Source: Balneolaceae bacterium (GTDB lineage Bacteria > Bacteroidota > Rhodothermia > Balneolales > Balneolaceae). From it: a DNA stretch of 64,000 bases. The translations under genes and the position numbers were made by a program. The stretch is from positions 1 through 64,000 of the forward strand of contig JAFIFB010000044.1 of the NCBI GenBank assembly GCA_020832285.1. The letters run 5' to 3'. The notes beneath the pieces are model-generated. The model was given only the letters and a program-made list of their open reading frames with translations, was not told the origin of the DNA and ran no database searches. Below are positions 43,481 to 51,681 of the stretch, piece by piece (position 1 is the first letter of the stretch; the number at the start of each line of letters is the position of its first letter).

Positions 43481-43927
43481 TTATAATTCTCTTTTAGCTG
43501 CGGCTCTCAGGTATTCAAGCACTTCAAAAGCACGCTCTTCATTTAGTCCAAGATTGGTTTTTTGGCCGGGATACGATTCAGAAAGTTCTTGTCCGACCGG
43601 ATGATTTTTGGACATTTCGACGGGGTTGAGGATGAAATTCAGAATAAACTCCGGTTCTCTTCGCTCGGCAACATTTCTTAGCCTTGGTCCGGTCACCACT
43701 GCATCCAATTGGTGGCAGGCAGTGCATATTGATTCAAAAATTTGTTGCCCGCGTTCTGCTTTTTCAAGATCCAGTTCACCCAGTTCCACTTTTTCAGTAA
43801 TGGGGCCAATACCGTGGTTTAGTTGAAATTCAGTCAGCCCTTCCTCTTCTCCGCTGCCTCCGCAGGATAGTATCATAAATGTGAAAACCGGCATTAAAAT
43901 GAGAACGGGAAAATACTTTTTCATCAC
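43481..43927 (-). CDS. Cytochrome c lipoprotein
   Basis: 148 residues. A lipoprotein signal (VFTFMILSCGG) with lipobox ILSC precedes a single cytochrome c domain. The heme is bound by CTACH, Cys68-Cys71-His72; Met in NPVEMSKNHPVG is the probable sixth ligand. It is a small periplasmic electron carrier anchored to the membrane, of the type feeding a cbb3- or aa3-type oxidase. Start may be the second ATG at 43924. The stop lies 38 bp before the NlpE-like gene. Confidence 0.85.
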   Translation of the reverse strand: MMKKYFPVLILMPVFTFMILSCGGSGEEEGLTEFQLNHGIGPITEKVELGELDLEKAERGQQIFESICTACHQLDAVVTGPRLRNVAERREPEFILNFILNPVEMSKNHPVGQELSESYPGQKTNLGLNEERAFEVLEYLRAAAKREL

Positions 43928-43930
43928 TGT

Positions 43931-44419
43931 TCAGATAAGATTTTTTGTTTTGTTGATGGATTCCTCTGCCATCAACTGATGGTATTTACTCAGTTTTTTC
44001 GCGTATTCGTGATTTTCCATACTCAGCATTCGCACGGCAAGCAGGCCCGCATTTTTTGCTTTCCCGATGGCTACGGTGGCTACCGGTACCCCGTTAGGCA
44101 TCTGCACGATGGAGTAGAGGCTGTCAACCCCTCCAAGTGCTGTGGTTTTGACTGGCACGCCAATTACAGGGAGAGTGGTGTAGGAAGCGAGCATTCCGGG
44201 CAGATGAGCTGCTCCTCCGGCACCTGCGATAATAATTTTAAGGCCTTTTTCACGTGCTGTGGCGCCATATTCTGCCATCAAACCGGGAGTTCGATGGGCT
44301 GAAACCACCTTTTTTTCATAGGAAACATTAAACTCATCCAGAATTTCTGCAGCTTCTTTCATGGTGGGCCAGTCGCTGTCACTGCCCATTACCAGGCCTA
44401 CAACGGGTTGTTGAGACAT
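43931..44419 (-). CDS. purE: N5-carboxyaminoimidazole ribonucleotide mutase PurE
   Basis: 162 residues. Class I PurE converts N5-CAIR to CAIR in purine biosynthesis. [10 protein letters not shown] at residues 11-20 and [10 protein letters not shown] (catalytic His) are diagnostic, as is [13 protein letters not shown]. No purK is adjacent. The stop lies 3 bp before the cytochrome gene, on the same strand, suggesting cotranscription. Confidence 0.96.
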   Translation of the reverse strand: MSQQPVVGLVMGSDSDWPTMKEAAEILDEFNVSYEKKVVSAHRTPGLMAEYGATAREKGLKIIIAGAGGAAHLPGMLASYTTLPVIGVPVKTTALGGVDSLYSIVQMPNGVPVATVAIGKAKNAGLLAVRMLSMENHEYAKKLSKYHQLMAEESINKTKNLI

Positions 44420-44801
44420 ATTTTTTTAATTGAGGTATTTTTAAGTGTCTGTTTCCCGAGAAAGATATTGATATTCCCCCTTTTTCTCTGCAATTAAATT
44501 TAGGTGTCGGCTTGCAAGCCATTTTAGATTCTGCAATGAGCATGCTTTCGGTAAACGTCCGCCGCCAAACCGATCTATGCCGGGGCTTATTCCAGAACCA
44601 CGAAATCGTTCTGCCGCCTGCTCCTCATAGCCTTGGGCGACGTGGTGCCTGCCCCTCAAAGTGTTGGGCTGTATGGGGACATAAGAATAGAGTAACTCTT
44701 GAGGGAAATGTTTTGTAAAATTGAATAACTCTGAACTTCTCCTGCAGTTGTTATTGAATGTAGAATTATAAACCGGTATCTTTCTGTTCTGTTTGAAAAA
44801 T
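44420..44801. other. Intergenic region between purE and tRNA-Ser, no gene
   Basis: 382 bp. The first about 80 bp are AT-rich and probably hold the purE promoter. The central stretch, 44510-44670, is clearly more GC-rich than other gaps and has no recognised product. An open frame on the minus strand crosses it and continues through the tRNA, but this is the well-known false translation of a tRNA-Ser antisense. Confidence 0.4.
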
Positions 44802-44890
44802 GGAGGGGTGCCAGAGTGGTCGAATGGGCTCGCCTGGAAAGCGTGTGTACCGTGAAAACGGTACCGAGGGTTCGAATCCCTCCCCCTCCG
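44802..44890 (+). tRNA. tRNA-Ser(GGA)
   Basis: A class II tRNA of 89 nt. The acceptor stem GGAGGGG pairs with CCCCTCC, discriminator G at 44890. The anticodon loop CTGGAAA has anticodon GGA (reads UCC/UCU). A long variable arm TACCGTGAAAACGGTA identifies it as serine type. The T arm is GAGGG-TTCGAAT-CCCTC. CCA is not encoded. One U-U mismatch occurs in the anticodon stem. Confidence 0.97.
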
Positions 44891-45001
44891 CTGTTTCGAT
44901 CTGTCGGAACATGTTTCTGGATAAAGGATACCTGCATTCATTGTCGGTATCCTTTTTTGCTATATAAATCTAAATATAAAAAGATACCGGGATTTTAAAT
45001 T

Positions 45002-45586
45002 TTGTTTCTGCTATTCGAAGTCATACCGGCAGCGTATATTCCGCTTTTTATCTTTTTTGCGCGGATACTTGATGTAAGTATCGGCACATTAAGGATCATG
45101 TTTGTGTCGAAGGGATATCGGATGAAAGCCACACTATTGGGTTTTATCGAAGTGTTCATTTGGATTATTATTGTGGCTCAGATATTCCAGAATCTCGATA
45201 ACTGGATGAACTACGTGGCTTTTGCGGGCGGTTTTGCAGCCGGAAACTTCATCGGAATGTATATTGAAGAGCAGATGAAAATGGGCATCCAGATTTTCAG
45301 GATAATTGTGGGGCAAGAGAGTGCCTTTCTGTCGGAAAAACTGAAAGAAGCAAACTTTCGGGTAACCGAACTCTCTGGAGAAGGAAAGTACGGGCCGGTA
45401 AAAATTATATTTACCGTTGCAAAGCGAAAGCGCTGGCAGGAATTGGCAGATATTGTAGGTAAATACGCTCCAAATGCATTTTACTCGGTGGAAGATGTGA
45501 AGCACGTTTCCCAGATGGATGAAGAAGTTCAGCCCTACAAGCAGGATCTCATCACGCGGATGTTGAAATTGAAAAAAGGAATTTAG
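45002..45586 (+). CDS. UPF0316 (DUF2179/DUF5698) membrane protein
   Basis: 194 residues. Three membrane helices in the first about 95 residues, with FFARILDVSIGTLRIMFVSKG and FAGGFAAGNFIGMYIEEQ, match UPF0316 proteins; a soluble alpha/beta domain follows (FRVTELSGEGKYGPVKIIF), which resembles the DUF2179 ligand-sensing fold. The start is TTG 45002; the next ATG would delete the first helix. Function unknown. Located downstream of the tRNA and followed by a cluster of repeat elements. Confidence 0.8.
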   Translation: MFLLFEVIPAAYIPLFIFFARILDVSIGTLRIMFVSKGYRMKATLLGFIEVFIWIIIVAQIFQNLDNWMNYVAFAGGFAAGNFIGMYIEEQMKMGIQIFRIIVGQESAFLSEKLKEANFRVTELSGEGKYGPVKIIFTVAKRKRWQELADIVGKYAPNAFYSVEDVKHVSQMDEEVQPYKQDLITRMLKLKKGI

Positions 45587-45636
45587 TTAAGTCGAATCAG
45601 ATTTGCCAGTGAGTCATGGGATGAGTCAACACTGTA

Positions 45637-45774
45637 TAGTATCGTGTCAATGATAAAACATCGGGTAAAACCCGCAAAGTTTCCTTTCTGTAATTATCAC
45701 TTTCTTCATAATTTTAAGATTTTAAAAAAAACTTTGCGGGTTTCTTACGAAACTTCAAGTTTGACACGACAATA
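45637..45774. mobile_element. 138-bp MITE-like element, type 2
   Basis: Ends TAGTATCGTGTCAA and, on the other strand, TATTGTCGTGTCAA match the type 1 ends at 7341 and 45922, and the next bases GATAAAACATCGGGT match as well. The core is different: inner inverted repeat AAACCCGCAAAGTTT against AAACTTTGCGGGTTT. No coding potential. It lies 50 bp after the UPF0316 stop. Confidence 0.75.
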
Positions 45775-45921
45775 GTATCGACCCAGATTTGATCAGTTGT
45801 GTAAAGACCTGACAGCATTCACGGGGCCAGTGTTTTTCTGGGTAATTGTCAGCGTCAGTAACTTTTAGAAAAAAGTGAACACTGTTCGATTATCTCACAA
45901 AATCCAACGCTCAGATCCCAC

Positions 45922-46061
45922 TAGTGTCGTGTCAACTGTGAAAGTGTGAGTGAGTCATCAGACGAGTCGATCCGGGATCATCCCAATCATCTACATTGGT
46001 ATATTTTTTGAAAAACTCGTCAGATGACTTAACCCGACGTTTTATCTTTGACATAACACTA
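45922..46061. mobile_element. 140-bp MITE-like element, type 1, copy C
   Basis: Reverse orientation copy of the element at 7341-7480, about five mismatches in 140. Ends TAGTGTCGTGTCAA and TTGACATAACACTA; flanking bases give C-TA-element-TA-G, which would fit insertion into a CTAG target with TA duplication, as described for IS630-type elements. Inner inverted repeat GTCATCAGACGAGT/ACTCGTCAGATGAC. Confidence 0.82.
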
Positions 46062-46115
46062 GGTGACCCTACTTAGGGGCAGTGGGTGCTGACAGGTTTC
46101 GATCGACATTTCATA

Positions 46116-46130
46116 TTTGATACGACACTA
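46116..46130. repeat. Solo end of the TAGTGT element family
   Basis: TTTGATACGACACTA is the outer end of the element family without a matching partner within 150 bp. Its terminal TA(G) on the minus strand is the stop codon of the broken toxin gene. Confidence 0.65.
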
Positions 46131-46430
46131 ATCAGTGCGTCTGGTCCACATCTCTGAATCTCTGGATGTATGAAAAACGGCTCTGACCGATACGATGTTT
46201 TCAGTCTCATCAACAGTAAAATGTATCATATGGGAAAAAGTATGTAGTGGCATGCAGCGGACCTTATCATATCGAACCTGAAAGAAAGGGGATGTTTTAA
46301 GTTTGTTAATTTGTCGGTTCAACTCTTGTTCAAATAAGCGGCCAAGGCCCGGCTGCTTTTCTTCTTAATAATCAATACTTTGCTGAATATCTTCCACAGC
46401 ACGCCGGTCAATCCGGATAGAAAAACTCAT
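46128..46430 (-). pseudogene. RelE/ParE-family toxin gene with an in-frame stop
   Basis: Reading the minus strand from ATG 46430 gives MSFSIRIDRRAVEDIQQSIDY, then TAA at 46365-46367, then in the same frame a further 78 residues, including GLGRLFEQELNRQI, PFFQVRYDKVRCMPLH and MIHFTVDE, ending in AVFHTSRD. Joined, these form a complete ParE/RelE-type toxin of about 100 residues. Only codon 22, normally Tyr in the IDYY position, is a stop. The toxin is therefore probably inactive. The ATG overlaps the stop of the antitoxin gene as ATGA. Its own stop is the TAG of a repeat element end. Confidence 0.8.
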
Positions 46431-46639
46431 TCTTCCTGATCCTTAAACACCCATTGTTTTCGTGCCTGTTCCCAGGATAGTTGCTCATGTTGTGATTCTG
46501 TACGGATACGCTCTCGAACCACTTCTTTATGAAATTCCGGGACCGGATAAGGCTGTGATGCCTCCAGTCCAAGCTGGCTGATTAGCTCCATGAAAAAATC
46601 GTATTTATCATCCGGTATTTGTAAAACTATTTCTTTCAT
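46427..46639 (-). CDS. Antitoxin of a RelE/ParE-type module
   Basis: 70 residues starting MKEIVLQIPDDKYDFFMELI, the typical start of small addiction-module antitoxins paired with RelE/ParE toxins. The C-terminal half is charged and helical, as expected for the toxin-wrapping segment. It is intact and overlaps the toxin frame by 4 bp. Because the toxin carries a stop codon, the antitoxin may be a free relic or may still act in regulation. Confidence 0.78.
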   Translation of the reverse strand: MKEIVLQIPDDKYDFFMELISQLGLEASQPYPVPEFHKEVVRERIRTESQHEQLSWEQARKQWVFKDQEE

Positions 46640-46709
46640 AGCCTTCTATTTTGTTGTGTTGTCTTAATATATAAATTATCAACGATAAAATAACAGGAAG
46701 CATATTTAT

Positions 46710-46930
46710 CCCGCATTTCTCACCAAGAAATTTAGTTGTGGGCAATCCCGACAGTAGTCGGGAGAAAATGGTTGTGGAAACTTTCCTGAGTATGAGCAAG
46801 CCATTTCAGAGACAACGCATCCGCCTGAGGCGGAAAATTTCACAACATCTGACAAGGTGTTTTAGTACTATCACTGAAAATGTAGGTTAAGGCTTTAATA
46901 ATCAAATTGATAGATTTATTCATATTTTTT
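46710..46930. repeat. Dispersed element family R, copy 2 (inverted, one end lost)
   Basis: Collinear with the reverse complement of 19767-19992: starts CCCGCATTTCTCACCAAGAA, then GTTGTGGGCAA, and later AGCAAGCCATTTC and GAGACAAC. The matching CCCGC end is absent on the right side. It carries hairpins CCCGACAGTAGTCGGG and CCGCCTGAGGCGG. The rest of the gap, up to 47164, shows no gene or recognisable signal. Confidence 0.72.
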
Positions 46931-47164
46931 TTGAGTACCGAGCGAAGCGATTCCCGTGAAACGAAATGAGGTCATACCTATTCAATGGATAAGCCTTCAA
47001 TAGCATGCATTAACGCCACATCTGGTGAATATCCGGTCAAAAGTTTCTATTCAAACTAATTTCCTTGTATTTTCATTTTATGGATTATAAAAATATAATA
47101 ACCCTCGACCATTCCAGCTCACAAATCCTGAGGATTATTCCTTTCAAAGCAACAACAGAAGAGC

Positions 47165-48121
47165 TTACTTCTTACCGTCGTTAAGCCAGGCCACTTTCTG
47201 TTCGGATTGATGCTTCGCACCGATAATGTCACGGTAGAGATCGGGGCGGCGTGCTTTTTTGTAGCGGTGGCCGCCTGCATCGGTCAGTTTTTTAGCGGTG
47301 ATGGTGGCTGTGGCCAGGTCATCATCCAGTTTGCGGCATTCGGCAATCACATCTCCGAACGGATCAATTATCATCGAGCAGCCGTTTTTCAACTGGTCTT
47401 CATCCATTCCGATCGGATTGGCAAAAACCACGTAAGCAGCATTATCATATGCCCTGGCAGGAAGCCATTTCATCAGCCATTGGCGCCCTTTCAGGCCGTC
47501 AAACTCCAGTCGGAGAGATGTAGGGTCTTCCCGTCGCTTTTTCCATAGTTCGGGGTCTACGAATCCGGCACCTGGCCGGGTGGAGGGTGTACACATGGTT
47601 ACATGTGGCATAAAAATGATATCGGCTCCCAAAAGGTTAGTGGCCCTTACATTTTCGATGATGTTGTTGTCATAACAGATCAGAATTCCGCAGGTCCACT
47701 CTTCGATCTGAAAAAGACAGTAGCTGTTACCTGGCGACAGGTGGCTGCTGATGAATGGGTGCATCTTCCGGTATGTAGCCACAACACCATCTCCATTTAC
47801 ACATATATAGGTATTGTATAATTTTTGATCTTCATCTTTCTCATATAATCCGGCCAGCAGATGAATACCGTACTTTTCAGCAATTCTTATGAGTTTTTCT
47901 GTCGAAGGGCCGTCTGGAACAATTTCTGCAAGATCCAGCATTTCTTCTTTGGAAAGTGAATTGGCAATCGTATACCCGCTGATGCAACACTCGTGGAAAG
48001 CTACAACGTTTGACCCCTCTTCTGCGGCACCTGCACATAACCGGTCGATTCGACCAAGATTGTATGCTTTATCCAGGCTTCTGTTTTCAAATTGTACGGT
48101 GGTTATTTTAAGGTTTTTCAT
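47165..48121 (-). CDS. Carbon-nitrogen hydrolase (nitrilase superfamily)
   Basis: 318 residues from ATG 48121; the frame is open 66 bp further upstream. The Glu-Lys-Cys triad is visible as Glu44 in AFHECCISGY, Lys119 in TYRKMHPF, and Cys149 in GILICYDNNIIEN. Enzymes of this superfamily hydrolyse amides or carbamoyl compounds. The region TMCTPSTRPGAGFVDPELW forms an insert typical of some amidases acting on small acids. Cytoplasmic. Substrate not determined. Confidence 0.85.
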   Translation of the reverse strand: MKNLKITTVQFENRSLDKAYNLGRIDRLCAGAAEEGSNVVAFHECCISGYTIANSLSKEEMLDLAEIVPDGPSTEKLIRIAEKYGIHLLAGLYEKDEDQKLYNTYICVNGDGVVATYRKMHPFISSHLSPGNSYCLFQIEEWTCGILICYDNNIIENVRATNLLGADIIFMPHVTMCTPSTRPGAGFVDPELWKKRREDPTSLRLEFDGLKGRQWLMKWLPARAYDNAAYVVFANPIGMDEDQLKNGCSMIIDPFGDVIAECRKLDDDLATATITAKKLTDAGGHRYKKARRPDLYRDIIGAKHQSEQKVAWLNDGKK

Positions 48122-48231
48122 GGGTATGATTGGATATATTTGTGAGATTTTGAAAAATGAAAGTAATGTAAATCCGGTAAGTTTCAATGATAGAATGGTC
48201 CTGCTGATATAAATCTTTTTTACCGCTCATT

Positions 48232-48654
48232 TCAGCTTCCCATCACGGTTACCACAATTTTTCTTGAACCTCCCCGGTTCCGGTGTTCGCACAGATAGAT
48301 CCCCTGCCAGGTACCCAGATTGAATTGGCCGCTGGTAACGGGAATGGTTACCGAATGTCCCAGAATAGAGCTTTTGATATGAGAGGTCATATCATCAGGG
48401 CCTTCGAGTGTATGCTCAAACAGTGAGGTATCTTCCGGCACCATCCGGTTGAAGTGAGATTCAAAATCGCGGCGTACTGAGGGATCGGCATTTTCATTAA
48501 GCGTAAGGCCAGCACTGGTGTGCTTGATGTGGACGTGAGCAATGCCGGTGTTCACATCCGACAGTTCCGGGATATTATCTAAAACTTCCCGTGTGATCAG
48601 ATGAAATCCGCGCGGTTTTGGGGTCAGTGAAATCTGTTTCTGGAAAATTTTCAT
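48232..48654 (-). CDS. YjbQ family protein (UPF0047)
   Basis: 140 residues from ATG 48654, chosen because it aligns with E. coli YjbQ; the frame goes back to 48678. Family signatures: KPRGFHLIT, HVHIKHTSAGLTLNENADP, MTSHIKSSILG, LGTWQGIYLCEHR and the final GGSRKIVVTVMG. YjbQ proteins have a weak thiamine-phosphate synthase activity reported in vitro, and their real function is unknown. Lies 26 bp after the SDR gene on the same strand. Confidence 0.93.
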   Translation of the reverse strand: MKIFQKQISLTPKPRGFHLITREVLDNIPELSDVNTGIAHVHIKHTSAGLTLNENADPSVRRDFESHFNRMVPEDTSLFEHTLEGPDDMTSHIKSSILGHSVTIPVTSGQFNLGTWQGIYLCEHRNRGGSRKIVVTVMGS

Positions 48655-48680
48655 AAGAGAACGATTTTGTTCGATCAATT

Positions 48681-49457
48681 TTAACCGAATAAGCCGGAAA
48701 TAGCACCGCCGTCATGGCTGATGGTCTGCCCGGTAACGTAGCCGCTGTGAGGAGAGAGCAGCCACACTGCGAGGGATGCAAGTTCTTCAGCCTTACCCAT
48801 TCGCCTGACCGGAATACCGGCTTCCATCTGCTCTTTGGCTTTTTCTTGGGAGATATTTTTCATACTGCTGTTATTTTTAATCACACGATCAATAGCCGGA
48901 GTTTCGTGAGCACCGGGTGCGATTGTATTAACAGTCACGCCTTTCGGTGCAACCTCCTGTGACAGGGTTTTTGCAAATCCTACAACACCTGCTCGAAACG
49001 AGTTGCTGAGTGTAAGGGCCGGAATCGGTTCTTTCACCGATTTGCTTTCGATAAAAAGCATCCGTCCATACCCGTTTTCTGCGAAGATCGGGGCAAGGCG
49101 AAGGGAGAGATCCACTTTCCAGCGCATAACAAGCTGCCAGGCGGCGTCCCAGTCATCCATATTGGTTTGGAGCGGAGTACCAGTCGGTGGTCCGCCTGCA
49201 TTCAGAACAATTCCGTGCAGGTCATCTTTTTTAGCAGCATTCTCAATTTTATCGATGGTTTCACTGTAGATCAGGCTGCCCTCGATAATTTCTGTTTTCT
49301 CTTCAAAATGGCGATATTTTTCTCTTAATTCGTCCCCGCGCCGGGCTACAACCACAACTTTCGCTCCTTCAATTAAAAGCTGGCGGGTGATAGCCTCGCC
49401 GAAACCGCTGCTGGCTCCGCAAACGATAAATCTCTGATCAGATATTTTTAAGTCCAT
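48681..49457 (-). CDS. SDR-fold protein lacking the canonical Tyr-Lys pair
   Basis: 258 residues with an SDR Rossmann fold: CGASSGFG at 13-20 and LNAGG at 85-89. At the active-site helix the sequence is LSNSFRAGVVG, with Ser151 and Arg155 where Tyr and Lys of YxxxK normally stand. The C-terminal SPHSGYVTGQTISHDGG is typical for FabG-like proteins. Proteins of this type form a known SDR subgroup in which the usual chemistry cannot be assumed. It is probably cotranscribed with yjbQ. Confidence 0.82.
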   Translation of the reverse strand: MDLKISDQRFIVCGASSGFGEAITRQLLIEGAKVVVVARRGDELREKYRHFEEKTEIIEGSLIYSETIDKIENAAKKDDLHGIVLNAGGPPTGTPLQTNMDDWDAAWQLVMRWKVDLSLRLAPIFAENGYGRMLFIESKSVKEPIPALTLSNSFRAGVVGFAKTLSQEVAPKGVTVNTIAPGAHETPAIDRVIKNNSSMKNISQEKAKEQMEAGIPVRRMGKAEELASLAVWLLSPHSGYVTGQTISHDGGAISGLFG

Positions 49458-49504
49458 AAATTGAGTTTATTTTTTATTGTTTTAATCTGAACTATTCACC
49501 AATA

Positions 49505-50662
49505 CTACTTTTTACTGCCTCTGTAAAGTTCATATTCCAGAAGACGGCATTCAAGTGTTGAGTTAAAAAAAGCTGTGCGGCTTGAGGCTCTCAGACCAAT
49601 TTTCTTGGCCAGTTTCATATTTGCAGTAAAAACGTAGCCTGTTTTTCCCGGGCATTCACTTTTCATAAAATCCCCGATCTGTTTATAGAGCGGACGCAGA
49701 TCCCGGTCGTCACCCAGGCGCATACCGTACGGGGGATTAACCACAACTACACCATCTCCATCAGGAATATTTGTCTCGGAAATATCACAGGTTTCAAACT
49801 CGATGATGTGATCTACACCCGCCGTCTGCGCATTCTTTTTTGCTGTGATGATGGCGTTCGGGTCATTATCTGTGGCGATAAACTTGCCCATGGGATTACG
49901 GTTTACCCTGGATTTTGCATCCGAACGAATCGCCTGATAGAATTCATCATCATATCCCAGAAGGTGCATAAAGCCAAAATTGTTCCGGAGGGAAGCTGGT
50001 GCGCGGTTCATTGCTTTCATCACGGCTTCAATCACAATAGTGCCACTGCCGGTCATCGGATTGATGAAGTGCTGGCCGGGCACCCAGCGGGTTGATTCTG
50101 TAATACCAGCGGCCAGTGTTTCCTGCATTGGAGCGGAAGTAGAAGATGTCCGATAATTTCGCCGGGAGAGTGATTCGCCGGAAGTATCGATAAAAATACG
50201 TGCTTCTTCTCCGGTCCAATAGAGAAACAGAACAGATTTGTTGAGGTTTGAGCCACTGTCGGGCCGCCGACCTTGTTTGAAACGGACCCGGTCTGCCACG
50301 GCATCTTTTACAACCAGGTTGGCGTACTGGTCATTTTCGATGGTAGGATGATCCACCCGGGAGGTTACCGTGAAATATCCATCGGGCGAAAACCATTCTT
50401 CCCACGGAAGTATTTTTAACCAGTTCCTGAGCTTATCGGGGTTCGCTATATTTTGTTCATCCACAAGATAATGGACCCTGTGAGCGGTTCGGAGCCAAAA
50501 ATTGAGACTGATGCAATCGTTCAGGGATGCTTCCACCTCAACGCCGGTTTCCCGTTTTGTTTTGATGGAGAATCCAAGATCTCTGACTTCTTTCTCGAGA
50601 AAAGGAGCGAGACCCAGTGGACAGGTGATGCTAACGGTACTTTTTTTATGAAAATCTGCCAT
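49505..50662 (-). CDS. THUMP domain class I SAM-dependent RNA methyltransferase (RlmL/YpsC-like)
   Basis: 385 residues. The first about 60 residues are a ferredoxin-like/THUMP RNA-binding region (STVSITCPLGLAPFLEKEV), followed by the methyltransferase domain with NPMTGSGTIVIEAVM (SAM loop), ATDNDPNAIITAKKN and VVVNPPYGMRLGDD (NPPY catalytic motif for N-methylation of a base). This layout matches the N-terminal half of RlmL and YpsC, which methylate 23S rRNA guanine (m2G2445 in E. coli). The second, RlmK-like half is missing, so it is a single-function enzyme. Confidence 0.88.
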   Translation of the reverse strand: MADFHKKSTVSITCPLGLAPFLEKEVRDLGFSIKTKRETGVEVEASLNDCISLNFWLRTAHRVHYLVDEQNIANPDKLRNWLKILPWEEWFSPDGYFTVTSRVDHPTIENDQYANLVVKDAVADRVRFKQGRRPDSGSNLNKSVLFLYWTGEEARIFIDTSGESLSRRNYRTSSTSAPMQETLAAGITESTRWVPGQHFINPMTGSGTIVIEAVMKAMNRAPASLRNNFGFMHLLGYDDEFYQAIRSDAKSRVNRNPMGKFIATDNDPNAIITAKKNAQTAGVDHIIEFETCDISETNIPDGDGVVVVNPPYGMRLGDDRDLRPLYKQIGDFMKSECPGKTGYVFTANMKLAKKIGLRASSRTAFFNSTLECRLLEYELYRGSKK

Positions 50663-50680
50663 TAAAAATGATTTTTACAC

Positions 50681-50718
50681 AAAAAAACCGGTTAACTGAT
50701 ATTTCAATCAACCGGTTT
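50681..50718 (-). terminator. Rho-independent terminator of the SlyD-like gene
   Basis: AAACCGGTT (50685-50693) pairs with AACCGGTTT (50710-50718) over a 16-base loop. On the minus strand it is followed by a run of seven T's (50681-50687, partly in the stem). It lies 20 bp after the stop of the minus-strand FKBP gene. Confidence 0.8.
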
Positions 50719-50737
50719 ACATTCTGATGTTAAAAAA

Positions 50738-51166
50738 TTATACAACCTCAACCAGTTCGATGTCAAACGTGAGATCTTCGCCCGCGAGCGGATGGTTGGC
50801 GTCAAGTGTCAGATCAGTATCACCGACTTTGGTAATTCTTACAGGTACAGGCTGACCGTTTGGCTGATTTACTTGCAACTGCATTCCAACTTCCGGTTTA
50901 ACTCCTTCGGGAAGCTGGTCTTTGGGTACGTTGATGACTAAATCTTCTCTTGCCTCACCATATGCCTCATCAGTTGGGATATCTATTTTTGTTGAATCTC
51001 CCACATCCATACCTACGACTGCTTTTTCAAATCCGGGAATGAGCTGGCCTTCGCCGAGGGTAAATTCAAGAGGTTCTTTTTCTTCCGAAGTATCAAAAAC
51101 TTCTCCATTTTTCAATGTTCCAGTATAGTGAACTTTTACAGTATCACCGTCTTTTGCTTTAGACAA
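50738..51166 (-). CDS. FKBP-type peptidyl-prolyl isomerase, SlyD-like
   Basis: 142 residues. The FKBP part VKVHYTGTLKNGEVFDTS is at the start and FTLGEGQLIPGFEKAVVGM follows. An insert-in-flap domain follows (AREDLVINVPKDQLP), and NHPLAGEDLTFDIELVEV closes the fold, as in SlyD. The metal-binding His-rich tail of E. coli SlyD is missing. It catalyses proline isomerisation and acts as a chaperone in the cytoplasm. Own terminator downstream. Confidence 0.94.
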   Translation of the reverse strand: MSKAKDGDTVKVHYTGTLKNGEVFDTSEEKEPLEFTLGEGQLIPGFEKAVVGMDVGDSTKIDIPTDEAYGEAREDLVINVPKDQLPEGVKPEVGMQLQVNQPNGQPVPVRITKVGDTDLTLDANHPLAGEDLTFDIELVEVV

Positions 51167-51232
51167 AATGTTCCTATTCTTTTATTTATATATTTAATTA
51201 ATCTCTAAAGTTAACCTTTTTTACGCAGAATT

Positions 51233-51676
51233 TTGAATAGAAAGCCGTTATCACCTGAAGAACCAATATCTATTAACGATATTTTATATCAAACTAAAAC
51301 CATTGCCGTGATCGGCTGTTCGTCAAAACTGCACAGAACCAGTCACAGAATTACCGGGTATTTGCAGAATGCCGGTTACCGGATCATCCCGGTTAATCCG
51401 AATGAATCGGAAGTGCATAGCGAAAAGAGTTACTCTTCGATGAATGAAATTCCCGATGATTTAAACATCGACCTGATCAATATTTTCCGCAACAGGAGGC
51501 ACACACCTGAAATGATGAGAAATATCCTGGAGTGGTCGGGAAAAACCGGGAATAAACCTCCGGTTTGGACTCAGCCTGGAGTGAGCAGCAACGAGTCAAA
51601 AAGCCTGGCTTTAGAGAACGGTTTCACATATATCGAAAACCGCTGTATTATGGTTGAGCATGGCAGGCTGGAATAA
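51233..51676 (+). CDS. CoA-binding domain protein (YccU-like)
   Basis: 147 residues with a Rossmann fold: IAVIGCSSKLHRTSHRITGYL, then IIPVNPNESEV and the C-terminal ENRCIMVEHGRLE, all characteristic of CoA-binding YccU/succinyl-CoA-synthetase-like proteins. Function unknown; likely binds CoA or a nucleotide. Start TTG 51233 has no nearby ATG alternative before the conserved part. Divergent from the FKBP gene with a 66-bp gap. Confidence 0.85.
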   Translation: MNRKPLSPEEPISINDILYQTKTIAVIGCSSKLHRTSHRITGYLQNAGYRIIPVNPNESEVHSEKSYSSMNEIPDDLNIDLINIFRNRRHTPEMMRNILEWSGKTGNKPPVWTQPGVSSNESKSLALENGFTYIENRCIMVEHGRLE

Positions 51677-51681
51677 GCAGG

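Noticed and set aside
44441..44941. Open frame on the minus strand with GRDSNPRYRFHGTHAFQ-like sequence
   Set aside because: This is the common false protein from translating a tRNA-Ser antisense; the tRNA at 44802-44890 explains it.
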